Origin: Bacteroidales bacterium
GTDB lineage: Bacteria > Bacteroidota > Bacteroidia > Bacteroidales > CAIWKO01
Reading direction: 5' to 3'
Assembly (NCBI GenBank): GCA_018004645.1
Contig: JAGNBV010000025.1
Coordinates: forward strand, 1 to 32,697
Length of the DNA stretch: 32,697 nt
Numbering within the stretch: position 1 is the stretch's first letter; the number at the start of each line of letters is the position of its first letter. The notes under the pieces were generated by a model. The model was given only the letters and a program-made list of their open reading frames with translations. It did not search any database and had not been told where the DNA came from. Below are positions 9,501 to 16,176 of this stretch, piece by piece. The position numbers and the translations under genes are program-made.

Positions 9501-10036
9501 TGTATGTCGTCAGACAGGTAGCCCGAAAGCTGAAGATTCAGCGCGGAGTTGACCACCAGGTCCTGATTGTTGCCTATGGATATTCCCCGCGAGATATTGC
9601 CGCTGCGGTTCAGCGTACCCCATTTGAATATGTCTTCTGTTGTGTTTTCATATTTATACAAAAAAGGGTTATCCAATCCGGTAACAGGACGGTTGATGAT
9701 ACCAGGCTGCTTATGCCGCTGCGTAGCTGCCAGCGAAAAAGGAAAAACCCGGTAAGTTATTTGCAGGTTTTTGTTTTTTAGTTCATTATCAAAAAAAACC
9801 GGATCGGTAATGATAAGCACTCCTTTGGCATAATCAATGCGGTATTTTGAAGTGTCTAGAGGTAGTCCTGCTGCCGTGGTGATAATAATACTTTTGGGTA
9901 TCAGACTTAGTGAATCAATCAGCAGGGTGTCTTTATCGGGGGTAAGGGTTTTAAGCCTGAAATTCGAAAAATCCTGTGCATACAATCCCGTTGCGGCCAG
10001 GAAAAAAAACAAAAATATGTAAAGGATTTTTTTCAA
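6536..10036 (-). CDS. Large outer-membrane beta-barrel-like protein, function unknown
   Basis: The 1166-aa protein has a signal peptide (MKKILYIFLFFFLAATGLYA). It then has an N-terminal beta-rich part, followed by a SprA-like-looking segment around residues 140-240 (RSGNISRGISIGNNQDLVVN, AAITDNNIPIQPDGNTQQLQ, FDKVFIQLFN). Around 290-345 lies a segment with YIDGVLLTRGQENDYVIDYN and GEVTFMPKNIITKDKRVVVE, a small beta domain also found in other large outer-membrane proteins. The C-terminal half is dominated by alternating aromatic/polar strands and ends in VGSVQVRAYF, a terminal aromatic typical of barrel proteins. A late segment, YVWSDYNNDGVKQLNEFDVA, looks like a calcium-binding DxNxDG loop. 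SprA proper is about twice as long, so this is not SprA itself. It is monocistronic and convergent with the OmpA gene. Confidence 0.72.
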   Translation of the reverse strand: MKKILYIFLFFFLAATGLYAQDFSNFRLKTLTPDKDTLLIDSLSLIPKSIIITTAAGLPLDTSKYRIDYAKGVLIITDPVFFDNELKNKNLQITYRVFPFSLAATQRHKQPGIINRPVTGLDNPFLYKYENTTEDIFKWGTLNRSGNISRGISIGNNQDLVVNSALNLQLSGYLSDDIQVLAAITDNNIPIQPDGNTQQLQDFDKVFIQLFNKNHKLIAGDFETGPPKSYFMNFYKKAQGALIESNLLIPLKKHPEEKIKLKLEGSGALSKGRYARNVIAVLEGNQGPYKLSGQNNENYIIILAGTERVYIDGVLLTRGQENDYVIDYNLGEVTFMPKNIITKDKRVVVEFEYTDRYYARTLFHVGAGMEYKKLQVRFNFFSEQDLKNQPLQQELTDSEKMLLAGIGDSVQLAIVPNIDSIEFSSTYVMYKMIDTTVASVYYDSVFVYSTNPDSAFYRLGFAFVGSGNGNYVLTQSSANGRVFKWVAPQGGQPGGDYEPVTLLIAPKKIQMYTLAFDYGIGKTTKITAEAALSNNNKNLFSSLDKSDDVGYAIRTAVTNAVPFAKKSSNEWLFIGDIANEWVSRHFSPIEQYRPVEFSRDWNVSKAVADYENISTLKIGVRNKKNQNAFYQVKYYVQGDAYRGLQNQLDIAQDYKNFFLTFNGSYLATRTPSYKTAYFKQKAQLIKKFKWFSVGVREEQEHNAFRTNSSDSLMGSSFAFNQYEAFFASPDSAKNKYQISYKKRFDYLPLHNDLRLATDADDFNLGVELAKNPKNTLKISATYRMLKVKDSALSATRPDNRLIGRIEYYVRLFKNVLMSTTYYEVGSGMEEKKEYSYLEVTPGQGVYVWSDYNNDGVKQLNEFDVAVFKDQANYIRIFTPTYSYIKTYSNQFSEAITIDPGIVWKNKKGFRKFVSRFSLQSSYSVNHKTTRPDFLHAYNPFMFQLNDTTLMSTATTFKTVLFFNKNHPKIAAEASYQLNNSKMMLLNGFESRSQQSYGIKIRWNITRKFYTNIEFMQGIKTYGSEFFTSRNYDLSFWEIQPKFIFQPGNKFRISLTYNFSDKRNTAVSPNERALNHNFGLESKYNFPGKGTLQAKVNYININYNASDNTSLAYEMLEGLKNGQNITWGLTFQRNLGNNLQLDLVYDGRKTGTNKIIHVGSVQVRAYF

Positions 10037-10092
10037 AATTAATGCCTAAGGATATTGCGAATTTATCAATAAAACGGGTATTTTTTAAAACT

Positions 10093-10100
10093 CAAATTTA
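10093..10100 (-). promoter_or_regulatory. Putative -7 box for the 1166-aa outer-membrane gene
   Basis: The minus strand reads TAAATTTG, an exact TAnnTTTG match 56 nt upstream of the ATG at 10036. No clear -33 box was found. Confidence 0.35.
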
Positions 10101-10205
10101 TGATAAAAATTGTAACCTTTCATGGTGCTTGTTTTGATTAACTGCGGTTGCTGGCCGTTATGACAGCAGGCGGCAAAAATCAGGCAAACAATTCCGGAAA
10201 ATGCC

Positions 10206-10213
10206 TACATTTG
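10206..10213 (+). promoter_or_regulatory. Putative -7 box for yicC
   Basis: TACATTTG matches TAnnTTTG and ends 21 nt before the ATG at 10235. It supports that ATG as the start, since the longer in-frame start at 10148 would lie upstream of the promoter. Confidence 0.45.
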
Positions 10214-10234
10214 TACGTAGAAAAACAACACCTC

Positions 10235-11107
10235 ATGAAATCAATGACCGGTTTCGGCAGGGCAGTGTGTGAATTGCCCGGGAAAAAAATTACTATTGAA
10301 ATAAAATCTGTTAACAGCAAACAACTTGACCTGAACATAAAACTGCCGGGCTTGCTTCGCGAAAAGGAAGCCGATATCAGGTCGTTGTTATCAAAACAAT
10401 TGGAACGCGGCAAAATCGATTTTTATGTGAATCTTGAGCCTCTTGTTTCCCAGGGGGCATTTGCACTGAACACTGCGCAGGCAGCCCAATACCACGAGGG
10501 GATAAAACAATTGTCCCAAGACTTGGGTTTGCCAATGCCTCAGGAGGTGATATCGCTTTTGTTACGCATGCCCGATGTGGTAAAAAATCCTGTTGAGGAA
10601 CTTAAAGAAGAAGAGTGGATGCTATTGAATCAGGAGATTGAAAATGCGGTTTCTGCACTGGATATTTTTCGCCGGAAAGAAGGGGCCGTACTCCAAAAAG
10701 ATATACTTCAGCATATTAGTATCATCGAAGACGGAATTCCCAAAATAGAAAGTTACGAAAAGGACCGCATACAACAGATACGGGAGCGCATAGGCAACAA
10801 TCTTTCAGAGTTTTTTGACACGAAAAAAATTGATCAAAACCGTTTTGAGCAGGAGCTGATTTATTATCTGGAGAAGATAGATTTTACCGAAGAAAAAGTC
10901 CGTTTGCAGAAACATTGCACCTATTTTCATGAAACTATCAGCGAAGCCGCATCAAACGGCCGAAAGCTTGGGTTTATCACGCAGGAAATAGGCCGCGAGA
11001 TTAACACCCTGGGATCAAAAGCCAACAACTCTGATATTCAGAAAATAGTCATCGAAATGAAAGATGAACTGGAGAAAATCCGGGAACAGTTGCTTAATGT
11101 CCTTTAA
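10235..11107 (+). CDS. yicC: YicC family endoribonuclease
   Basis: The 290-aa protein begins MKSMTGFGRA, the nearly invariant N-terminus of the YicC/YloC family, which fixes the start at 10235 rather than the longer in-frame start at 10148. Family landmarks include VNSKQLDLNIKLP, LLRMPDVVKNP, and the C-terminal block around IDFTEEKVRLQKH, GRKLGFITQEIGREINTLGS and KANNSDIQKIVIEMKDELEK. YicC proteins are endoribonucleases; E. coli YicC takes part in degradation of the small RNA RyhB. Length and motifs are normal for the family. The gene is divergent from the 1166-aa outer-membrane gene, and its 3' end runs into the repeat array. Confidence 0.95.
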   Translation: MKSMTGFGRAVCELPGKKITIEIKSVNSKQLDLNIKLPGLLREKEADIRSLLSKQLERGKIDFYVNLEPLVSQGAFALNTAQAAQYHEGIKQLSQDLGLPMPQEVISLLLRMPDVVKNPVEELKEEEWMLLNQEIENAVSALDIFRRKEGAVLQKDILQHISIIEDGIPKIESYEKDRIQQIRERIGNNLSEFFDTKKIDQNRFEQELIYYLEKIDFTEEKVRLQKHCTYFHETISEAASNGRKLGFITQEIGREINTLGSKANNSDIQKIVIEMKDELEKIREQLLNVL

Positions 11108-11124
11108 AAATTATATCCGCGAAA

Positions 11125-11179
11125 ATCAGCGCGATCAGCGGGAGAACAAAGAAAAATAGTTCCCGCAGATAACGCAGAT
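11125..11179. repeat. Imperfect inverted repeat (hairpin) in repeat copy 1
   Basis: Left arm ATCAGCGCGATCAGCGGGA (11125-11143) and right arm TCCCGCAGATAACGCAGAT (11161-11179) pair at 15 of 19 positions around a 17-nt purine-rich loop. The loop-proximal six base pairs (GCGGGA/TCCCGC) are perfect. Confidence 0.75.
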
Positions 11180-11493
11180 AAACGCAGAAAAACAAAAATA
11201 AATCTGCGAAAATCAACGAGATTAGAGGGGAAAAAAAGAAAGTGATTCCCGCAGATACCGCAGATTATCGCAGAAGAAATCAATAAAATCCTCCGTGTCG
11301 CGCCATGCTCTCCATGTCTCCGTGGTTAATTTATACCAATTAGAAATTAAAAATATGCACGGGCTTTATGGTATAATGCCGATGTAACAGATGTTATAGA
11401 CCAATTCGTTGGACTATAACATATTTGCAATCGGTTTAAATCTGGGAAAATCAGCGCGATTAGCGGGAGAAAAAAGGAGAATGGTTCCCGCAG

Positions 11494-11507
11494 TCCGCCG
11501 CGGCGGA
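11494..11507. repeat. 14-bp perfect palindrome TCCGCCGCGGCGGA (copy 1)
   Basis: It sits inside the right hairpin arm, between CCCGCAG and ACGCAGATAAGCGCAG, where the unit at 11161 has only ATA. It breaks the pairing of that arm and forms its own GC-only stem. Confidence 0.85.
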
Positions 11508-11777
11508 ACGCAGATAAGCGCAGAAGAAATCAACAAAATCCTCCGTGCCGCTCTGTGCCCTCCGTGCCTCCGTGGTAGTGGTAAAAGCATATCCTCTGTG
11601 CCTCCGTGGTTAATTTATACAAATTAGAAAATAAAAAAATGCACGAGCTTTATGATATAATGCCGATGTAACAGATGTTATAGACCAATTCGTTGGACTA
11701 TAACATATTTGCAATCGGTTTAAATCTGGGAAAATCAGCGCGATTAGCGGGAGAAAAAAGGAGAATGGTTCCCGCAG

Positions 11778-11791
11778 TCCGCCGCGGCGGA
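11778..11791. repeat. 14-bp perfect palindrome TCCGCCGCGGCGGA (copy 2)
   Basis: Identical to copy 1 and in the identical context, because it lies in the second half of the 284-bp tandem duplication; it is not an independent event. Confidence 0.85.
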
Positions 11792-12017
11792 ACGCAGATA
11801 AGCGCAGAAGAAATCAACAAAATCCTCCGTGCCGCTCTGTGCCCTCCGTGCCTCCGTGGTAGTGGTAAAAGCATATCCTCTGTGCCTCCGTGGTTAATTT
11901 ATACAAATTAGAAAATAAAAAAATGCACGAGCTTTATGATATAATGCCGGTGCAACAGATGTCATAGGCCAATTCGTTGGACTATTACATATTTGCAATC
12001 GGTATAAATCTGCGTAA

Positions 12018-12072
12018 ATCAGCGCGATCAGCGGGAAATAAAAAGGCGGAGACTCCCGCAGATAAAGCAGAT
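12018..12072. repeat. Imperfect inverted repeat (hairpin) in the last repeat copy
   Basis: This has the same architecture as copy 1: left arm 12018-12036 (identical to copy 1's left arm) and right arm TCCCGCAGATAAAGCAGAT (12054-12072), with a 17-nt loop between. Arm and loop lengths are kept even though the loop sequence differs. Confidence 0.72.
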
Positions 12073-12114
12073 TGGCGCACAAGAAATCAACAAAATCCTC
12101 CGTGCCCCTCTGTG

Positions 12115-12128
12115 TCCGCCGCGGCGGA
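12115..12128. repeat. 14-bp perfect palindrome TCCGCCGCGGCGGA (copy 3, different context)
   Basis: It occurs in the CTCTGTG/CTCCGTG block of the last repeat unit, between CCCCTCTGTG and TCCGTGTCTCTGTGG, a different place in the unit from copies 1 and 2. It is therefore an independent occurrence. Confidence 0.85.
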
Positions 12129-12166
12129 TCCGTGTCTCTGTGGTTAATTTATCCCTGACAAAAATC

Positions 12167-13108
12167 TCAAGCCTCCGGTTGCTGAAGTTCGTTTTTCGAC
12201 CTTCTTGTTTTGTATAGCGCAAAAGCCATCCCTGCAACAATAATCCCGCTGCTGAGGATAACAAGAATATTATCGGAACTGCCAAAAGTTTCATAGCTCA
12301 CGTTTGCCGTTCCTTTTGCCGCCAAAAAAGCTACTGCTACCGCCAGGCCGTTGTTCAGGAAATGCACGATGATAGGCAGCCATAAGGTGCCCGACCAGTA
12401 AAATAAATATCCTAAAAACATCCCCAACAGAAAACGAGGTAAGAAGCCAAAAAACTGAAAATGAAAAGTGCTGAATAACAGGGCGGTGATGATGATGCCG
12501 GCATGGGCGTTTTTAAACCACTCCGAAAACAGCCGTTGCAACACTCCTCTGAAAAAAAACTCTTCGCCCAGCGCCGGCAGTATAGCTATTACCAGAAAAT
12601 TTATTAGTAAGCCGCCATAGCTGGTGGAACTTAAAAAGGCAGTGGTGATGTCGGAAGCCTGGGTTTCGGAATCCCGCATCCATTGTTCGAGCCACGAATA
12701 CTTTTCTGACAGGCTTAAGTTTTTGTTTAACTCTGAAAGCCAGTTGATTAAAGGAAGTCCCGCAAAAATAATGCAAACGGCAAACAGCAGCGGAAGGGCT
12801 TTTATCCTTCTGTTCAGTTTCAGGTACCCTGGTACGCTATTATCTGCAAACAATGCGAATATCAGCGCCGGGACAATAAACAAAGCAAGCTGGTTGACCA
12901 CCTGCAGATATTTCAGTTTGGCAATCACCACAGGATCTGTATAATCATTCAGGCCAGACATGGATTCCACAAAGGATTTGCCAAAAAATGGCACGCCTAG
13001 CAACATTCCCAGAATATTAATAAAAAAAAGGCAACTGATTACTATTATCAAAAAGTACAGAAGTTTCAGATAGGGCTTTTTATCCTGCAGGAAAGGTTGA
13101 AAAATCAT
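12167..13108 (-). CDS. CPBP family intramembrane glutamic endopeptidase
   Basis: This is a polytopic membrane protein of 313 aa from the ATG at 13108. A longer frame opens at 13189, but its extra 27 residues are polar and unlike the family. The three motifs of the CPBP (CAAX protease and bacteriocin-processing, Abi) family are present. Motif 1 is EEFFFRGVLQR, with Glu182-Glu183 and the Arg. Motif 2 is the FxxxH of FSTFHFQFFG. Motif 3 is the HxxxN of VHFLNNGLAV. About eight hydrophobic segments are visible. Members are membrane-embedded proteases of Rce1-type fold; substrates in Bacteroidota are largely unknown. The gene ends at the edge of the repeat array. A 130-nt gap separates it from yihY, so co-transcription is uncertain. 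Confidence 0.88.
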   Translation of the reverse strand: MIFQPFLQDKKPYLKLLYFLIIVISCLFFINILGMLLGVPFFGKSFVESMSGLNDYTDPVVIAKLKYLQVVNQLALFIVPALIFALFADNSVPGYLKLNRRIKALPLLFAVCIIFAGLPLINWLSELNKNLSLSEKYSWLEQWMRDSETQASDITTAFLSSTSYGGLLINFLVIAILPALGEEFFFRGVLQRLFSEWFKNAHAGIIITALLFSTFHFQFFGFLPRFLLGMFLGYLFYWSGTLWLPIIVHFLNNGLAVAVAFLAAKGTANVSYETFGSSDNILVILSSGIIVAGMAFALYKTRRSKNELQQPEA

Positions 13109-13238
13109 ATGTTGTGTAATGGGTTTAAAAATAATTTGGAAACAGTTTTTTGATGGTTTTTGTCGTTGGGTTTGCTTCTGTAACATCAACAGATAGTAGG
13201 ACTTACTGTTATTGTTGTTTTACCGGCATGCAGCCTTA

Positions 13239-14234
13239 TTATGATTTTGTTTTTTGTTTTCTGGGTTTTTGTTTTTTTGGTTTCCGGGCGATGATGGCCA
13301 TCACATTTTTATCTTTTTTTGCCTCGAGTATGCTGGCGTTTAATTCAAAACCCACCAAAAGTGCCAGCGAGTTTAAATACAGCCACATCAGGATCACAAT
13401 AACGGTTCCTATAGATCCATAAACGGCATTGTAACTGCCAAAATTTTCCACATAAAACTTAAAACCTATAGTAGTAACAATAAACAAAAGGGTGGCCAGC
13501 GTGCTCCCTGCCGAAATAAAACGAAACTCTTTCCTTTTTACCGGGCCAAGGTAGTATAGAAAAGAAACCACAAAGAAAATCATCAGAAAAATAATTATCC
13601 ATTTCGAAAATCTGATGATAAATAACAATACGCTTTCCTCAATGATGTGTGCCGAAATAAGGTAATTAATACCGGTAGTGCCAAGCATGATTAACGCTAT
13701 GGAGATGATTACTATCAGCGTAAGGATGATTACCAAAAGCACGGAAACTGCATACATTTGCCACCATTTGCGGGTTTCAATCTGGTGCGATGTGGCATTA
13801 AAGGCGGTTATAAGGCCAAGTATTCCGTTGGAAGCAAAATACAGGGCAAAAATGAACCCAAGTGAAAGCAACCCCCCGTGTTGACGTGCAATGATATCGG
13901 TGATGGTTTCGTTGATCATGTTGTTGACATTTTCGGGCAGGGCCGATTGAATGGTGTCCAGCAGGGTGTCCTGGAAGTTGGCAATGGGAATATACGGAAT
14001 CAGCGTAAACAAAAAAATGATAGCCGGAAACATGGCGATAAAAAATTTGTAAGCTATCGAGCTGGCCCGCGTAGTGATGGCGCCATCCGTCAGCCCCTTG
14101 ATAAAAAAAACAACCACATCATACAGAGGCATGTCATCAAAGCCGGGCAGGGTTATTTTTTTTGTAACGAGCCTGATAATTCTGAATGTCCGCGAGGACT
14201 TTATTTTTTGCAGTATTTTTTTGTTTTTTTTCAT
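13239..14234 (-). CDS. YihY/virulence factor BrkB family membrane protein
   Basis: The 331-aa inner-membrane protein has about six transmembrane segments and the family signatures. These include a segment opening DGAITTRASSIAYKFFIAMFP (family: xxxAaalaYytllalfP), a central GILGLITAFNATSHQIETRK segment, and the C-terminal block YGSIGTVIVILMWLYLNSLA followed by GFELNA. The family was once misnamed RNase BN; its true role is unknown, with transport proposed. The ATG overlaps the nadC TGA as ATGA, so translation is likely coupled to nadC. The C-terminal tail is lysine-rich (RKPKKQKPRKQKTKS), probably cytosolic. Confidence 0.9.
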   Translation of the reverse strand: MKKNKKILQKIKSSRTFRIIRLVTKKITLPGFDDMPLYDVVVFFIKGLTDGAITTRASSIAYKFFIAMFPAIIFLFTLIPYIPIANFQDTLLDTIQSALPENVNNMINETITDIIARQHGGLLSLGFIFALYFASNGILGLITAFNATSHQIETRKWWQMYAVSVLLVIILTLIVIISIALIMLGTTGINYLISAHIIEESVLLFIIRFSKWIIIFLMIFFVVSFLYYLGPVKRKEFRFISAGSTLATLLFIVTTIGFKFYVENFGSYNAVYGSIGTVIVILMWLYLNSLALLVGFELNASILEAKKDKNVMAIIARKPKKQKPRKQKTKS

Positions 14235-15070
14235 TTAACAGCTTTCAGGCTGAGGTCGAGGCTTTTTATCTGATGAGTAACGGCGCCCACCGATATAAAA
14301 TCTACTCCGGTGAGGGCATATTCGCGGATGTTTTCCAGTTTAATGCCTCCTGAGGCTTCCGTTTCAAATTTTCCGCCTATGATTTCCACGGCTTTTTGCA
14401 GGTCGGCGGGAGGGAAATTGTCGAGCATGATACGGTCTACCCGGCCCGCCTGAATTACCTGCTCCAGTTCGTCGAAGTTGCGAACTTCAATTTCTATTTT
14501 CAGCTTTTTCCCGATACGGTTCAGGTAATCATGTTCGGCTTCTATGGCTTGTTTGATGCCTCCGGCAAAATCCACATGATTGTCTTTTATCATCACCATG
14601 TCGTACAGCCCCATGCGGTGGTTCATTCCGCCACCGAGGGCTACGGCCATTTTTTCAAAAATCCGCATATTGGGCGTGGTCTTGCGGGTGTCGAGCAGTC
14701 TTGCACTGGTGCCTTCGAGTTCGCGGACATAGTGGCTGGTGGATGTGGCAATGCCGCTGAGGCGCTGCATGAAGTTGAGCACAGTGCGTTCTGCAATAAG
14801 CATCGAACGGCAACGGCCCGTGATATAAAAAACGATATCGCCTTTTTTTATCGGCATGCCATCGGTTATCAGCACTTCCATGCACAGTCCGGGGTCTATT
14901 TTTTCAAAAACTAGTTTTGCAATTTCCACACCGGCCACTATGCCGTCTTCCTTGACCAACAGCTTCATTTTTCCTGTTGCATCCTCAGGTATGGTGGCCA
15001 TGGATGTGTGGTCGCCATCGCCAATATCTTCGGCAATGGCCTGCCCTATAAGATGTAAAATGTCATTCAT
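14231..15070 (-). CDS. nadC: Nicotinate-nucleotide diphosphorylase (carboxylating)
   Basis: The 279-aa enzyme converts quinolinate and PRPP to nicotinate mononucleotide, CO2 and pyrophosphate in de novo NAD synthesis. Visible signatures are DIGDGDHTS (about residues 15-23), the helix LNFMQRLSGIAT (about 98-109), DTRKTTPNMR (about 126-135), HRMGLYDMVMIKDNH (about 150-164), the IEIEVRNFDE strand, IMLDNFPP, and EASGGI near the C-terminus. Together these cover the quinolinate and PRPP sites. Length and start (MNDILHL) are normal. Upstream lies a DUF4783 gene (65-nt gap); downstream yihY overlaps by 4 nt, suggesting a three-gene unit. No nadA or nadB is in the window. Confidence 0.97.
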   Translation of the reverse strand: MNDILHLIGQAIAEDIGDGDHTSMATIPEDATGKMKLLVKEDGIVAGVEIAKLVFEKIDPGLCMEVLITDGMPIKKGDIVFYITGRCRSMLIAERTVLNFMQRLSGIATSTSHYVRELEGTSARLLDTRKTTPNMRIFEKMAVALGGGMNHRMGLYDMVMIKDNHVDFAGGIKQAIEAEHDYLNRIGKKLKIEIEVRNFDELEQVIQAGRVDRIMLDNFPPADLQKAVEIIGGKFETEASGGIKLENIREYALTGVDFISVGAVTHQIKSLDLSLKAVK

Positions 15071-15135
15071 TTGTAATAGTTAAGCGTTTGCGCTAAATTA
15101 CAAAAAATTGGGGCAGATAATGTACAATCAGAAAA

Positions 15136-15570
15136 CTATTCCTGTTCGAATTGTAGCTGATGCACCAGCGGAAGGCCATCCCTTTTTTTGATAAGAAAAT
15201 ATGTTTTGAACGTAGCGGCCTTGGAGACCATAGTGCCAACGGCAAACTGCGAACCTTCGGTTGATGAGCCCTGTTGGTTTATCTTAAAGGATACCGGCGG
15301 GTATTTGGTAAAGAAATCTTTGACGATCATTTCGGCTTGCGATTTGCTGTAGGTGCCTTCGGTGCCGGGAAGGGTAAGGTCGATACTGGGGCTGAAAAAC
15401 GATGCCAGTTTTTTTGCATCACCGGCATTGATAGCTGCTGCCACGGCGGAAGTGATGTCGTCCTGAACAAGAGCAAGGGTGGTGTCGCCTGTTGACGGAA
15501 CAACCTGTTGACCGGCAAAAACACTGCTGGTGATTAAACAAAAAACTACTATAATTAATGAATGTCGCAT
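15136..15570 (-). CDS. DUF4783 domain-containing exported protein
   Basis: The 144-aa protein has a signal peptide (MRHSLIIVVFCLITSSVFAG). Its mature part resembles the NTF2-like alpha+beta fold of DUF4783: an N-terminal helix DDITSAVAAAINAGDAKKLA, then FFSPSIDLTLPG, SKSQAEMIVKDFFTKYPPVS and YFLIKKRDGLPLVHQLQFEQ. DUF4783 genes commonly sit directly upstream of nadC in Bacteroidota, as here. The function is unknown, and a periplasmic binding role is only suggested by the fold. The sole upstream regulatory hint is a TAnnTTTG box at 15634-15641 on the same strand. Confidence 0.82.
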   Translation of the reverse strand: MRHSLIIVVFCLITSSVFAGQQVVPSTGDTTLALVQDDITSAVAAAINAGDAKKLASFFSPSIDLTLPGTEGTYSKSQAEMIVKDFFTKYPPVSFKINQQGSSTEGSQFAVGTMVSKAATFKTYFLIKKRDGLPLVHQLQFEQE

Positions 15571-15633
15571 TATTATGATTTTTTATATTTATTGCAAAAA
15601 CCAAGCCACAATAACTTCATGAAAAAACAGTAA

Positions 15634-15641
15634 CAAAGTTA
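15634..15641 (-). promoter_or_regulatory. Putative -7 box for the DUF4783-nadC-yihY unit
   Basis: The minus strand reads TAACTTTG, an exact TAnnTTTG match 63 nt upstream of the DUF4783 ATG. A TTTG occurs upstream on the same strand (15653-15656) but at only 11 nt spacing, shorter than usual. Confidence 0.4.
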
Positions 15642-15702
15642 TAAACTTTTGGCAAAGGTTTTTAATTTTATAATTGTATAATTTTACCACAGAATTTATA
15701 TC

Positions 15703-16176
15703 ATGAAAATTACATTGCTTTTGACAGGAAAGACGGAGGTGGCTCCGGTCAAGGAATTGATGGAAGACTATGCCAAAAGGTTGGGCCATTATATTAATTT
15801 TGAGATAATTGCCACTCCGGAGCTCAAGAATATTAAAAACCTTTCCATTGAACAATACAAACAAAAAGAATCCGAAATACAAAAAAAATATCTGGCAAAA
15901 TCCGATTTTATTGTACTGTTGGATGAATATGGTAAAGAATACACCTCCGAAAAATTTGCGCAGTATTTAGAACAGAAGACCGGGATAGGCATAAAAAACC
16001 TGATGTTTGTGGTTGGAGGCGCCTATGGCTTTGCTGATGAAATAAAACAGATGGCTCATGGCTGCCTGTCGCTTTCAAAAATGACGTTTCCGCATCAGTT
16101 GGTGCGGGTAATTTTTCTTGAGCAGTTATACAGGGCTTTTACCATCATCCGAAAAGAAAAATATCATCATTCCTGA
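15703..16176 (+). CDS. rlmH: 23S rRNA (pseudouridine(1915)-N3)-methyltransferase RlmH
   Basis: The 157-aa SPOUT-class methyltransferase modifies pseudouridine 1915 in helix 69 of 23S rRNA using S-adenosylmethionine. Diagnostic features are the N-terminal strand MKITLLLTGKT, the DFIVLLDEYGKEYTSEKFAQ segment, the knot motif FVVGGAYGFADEI, and the C-terminal LSLSKMTFPHQLVRVIFLEQ followed by LYRAFTIIRKEKYHH, all typical of RlmH. Length matches the family. The stop codon lies inside the 3' end of the convergent lnt gene, with a 10-nt overlap. Confidence 0.97.
   Translation: MKITLLLTGKTEVAPVKELMEDYAKRLGHYINFEIIATPELKNIKNLSIEQYKQKESEIQKKYLAKSDFIVLLDEYGKEYTSEKFAQYLEQKTGIGIKNLMFVVGGAYGFADEIKQMAHGCLSLSKMTFPHQLVRVIFLEQLYRAFTIIRKEKYHHS

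Larger units (their letters stand above)
11372..11949. repeat. Perfect tandem duplication, period 284 bp
   Basis: Bases 11372-11665 and 11656-11949 are identical by direct comparison: 294 bp at an offset of 284. This is a recent exact tandem duplication of one repeat unit. Divergence starts immediately outside: the base before the identity is g at 11371 against a at 11655, and the base after it is a at 11666 against g at 11950. Within each unit the 13-mer GTGCCTCCGTGGT also occurs twice (11564-11576 and 11598-11610, and again 284 bp later), a smaller nested duplication. Confidence 0.95.
11108..12166. repeat. Non-coding repeat array between yicC and the CPBP protease gene
   Basis: About 1.06 kb without a credible gene. 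It is built from several diverged copies of a composite unit with four parts. The first is a left arm like ATCAGCGCGATCAGCGGGA followed by a purine-rich loop. The second is a right arm like TCCCGCAGATAACGCAGAT. The third is a CTCCGTG/CTCTGTG-rich block ending CGTGGTTAATTTAT. The fourth is an AT-rich tail ending near ACATATTTGCAATCGGT. Copies begin near 11125, 11203 (strongly diverged), 11450, 11734 and 12018. Similar 'cgcagat ... tctgtggtt' repeats occur between genes in many environmental genomes; I know of no assigned function. The two 72-codon frames inside it are identical by duplication and are not credible genes. Confidence 0.9.

Noticed and set aside
6536..10036. Calling the 1166-aa protein SprA
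   Set aside because: It is about half the expected length and only some segments look similar; I kept it as an unnamed outer-membrane protein.
11409..11911. Two identical 72-codon open frames (11409-11627 and 11693-11911)
   Set aside because: They lie wholly within the tandem duplicated non-coding repeat, their identity is explained by the 284-bp duplication, and the translation is low-complexity repeat sequence with no export or domain signal.
11108..12166. CRISPR array
   Set aside because: The repeat period is 284 bp, there are no short regular repeats with unique spacers, and no cas genes are in the window.
13109..13189. N-terminal extension of the CPBP protease to 13189
   Set aside because: The additional 27 residues are polar and unlike the family, which normally starts just before the first membrane helix.
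15071..15135. Small hairpin TTAGCG-caaa-CGCTTAA between the DUF4783 gene and nadC as a terminator
   Set aside because: The stem is short and bulged and has no T-tract after it on the transcribed strand; nadC probably shares the upstream transcript.
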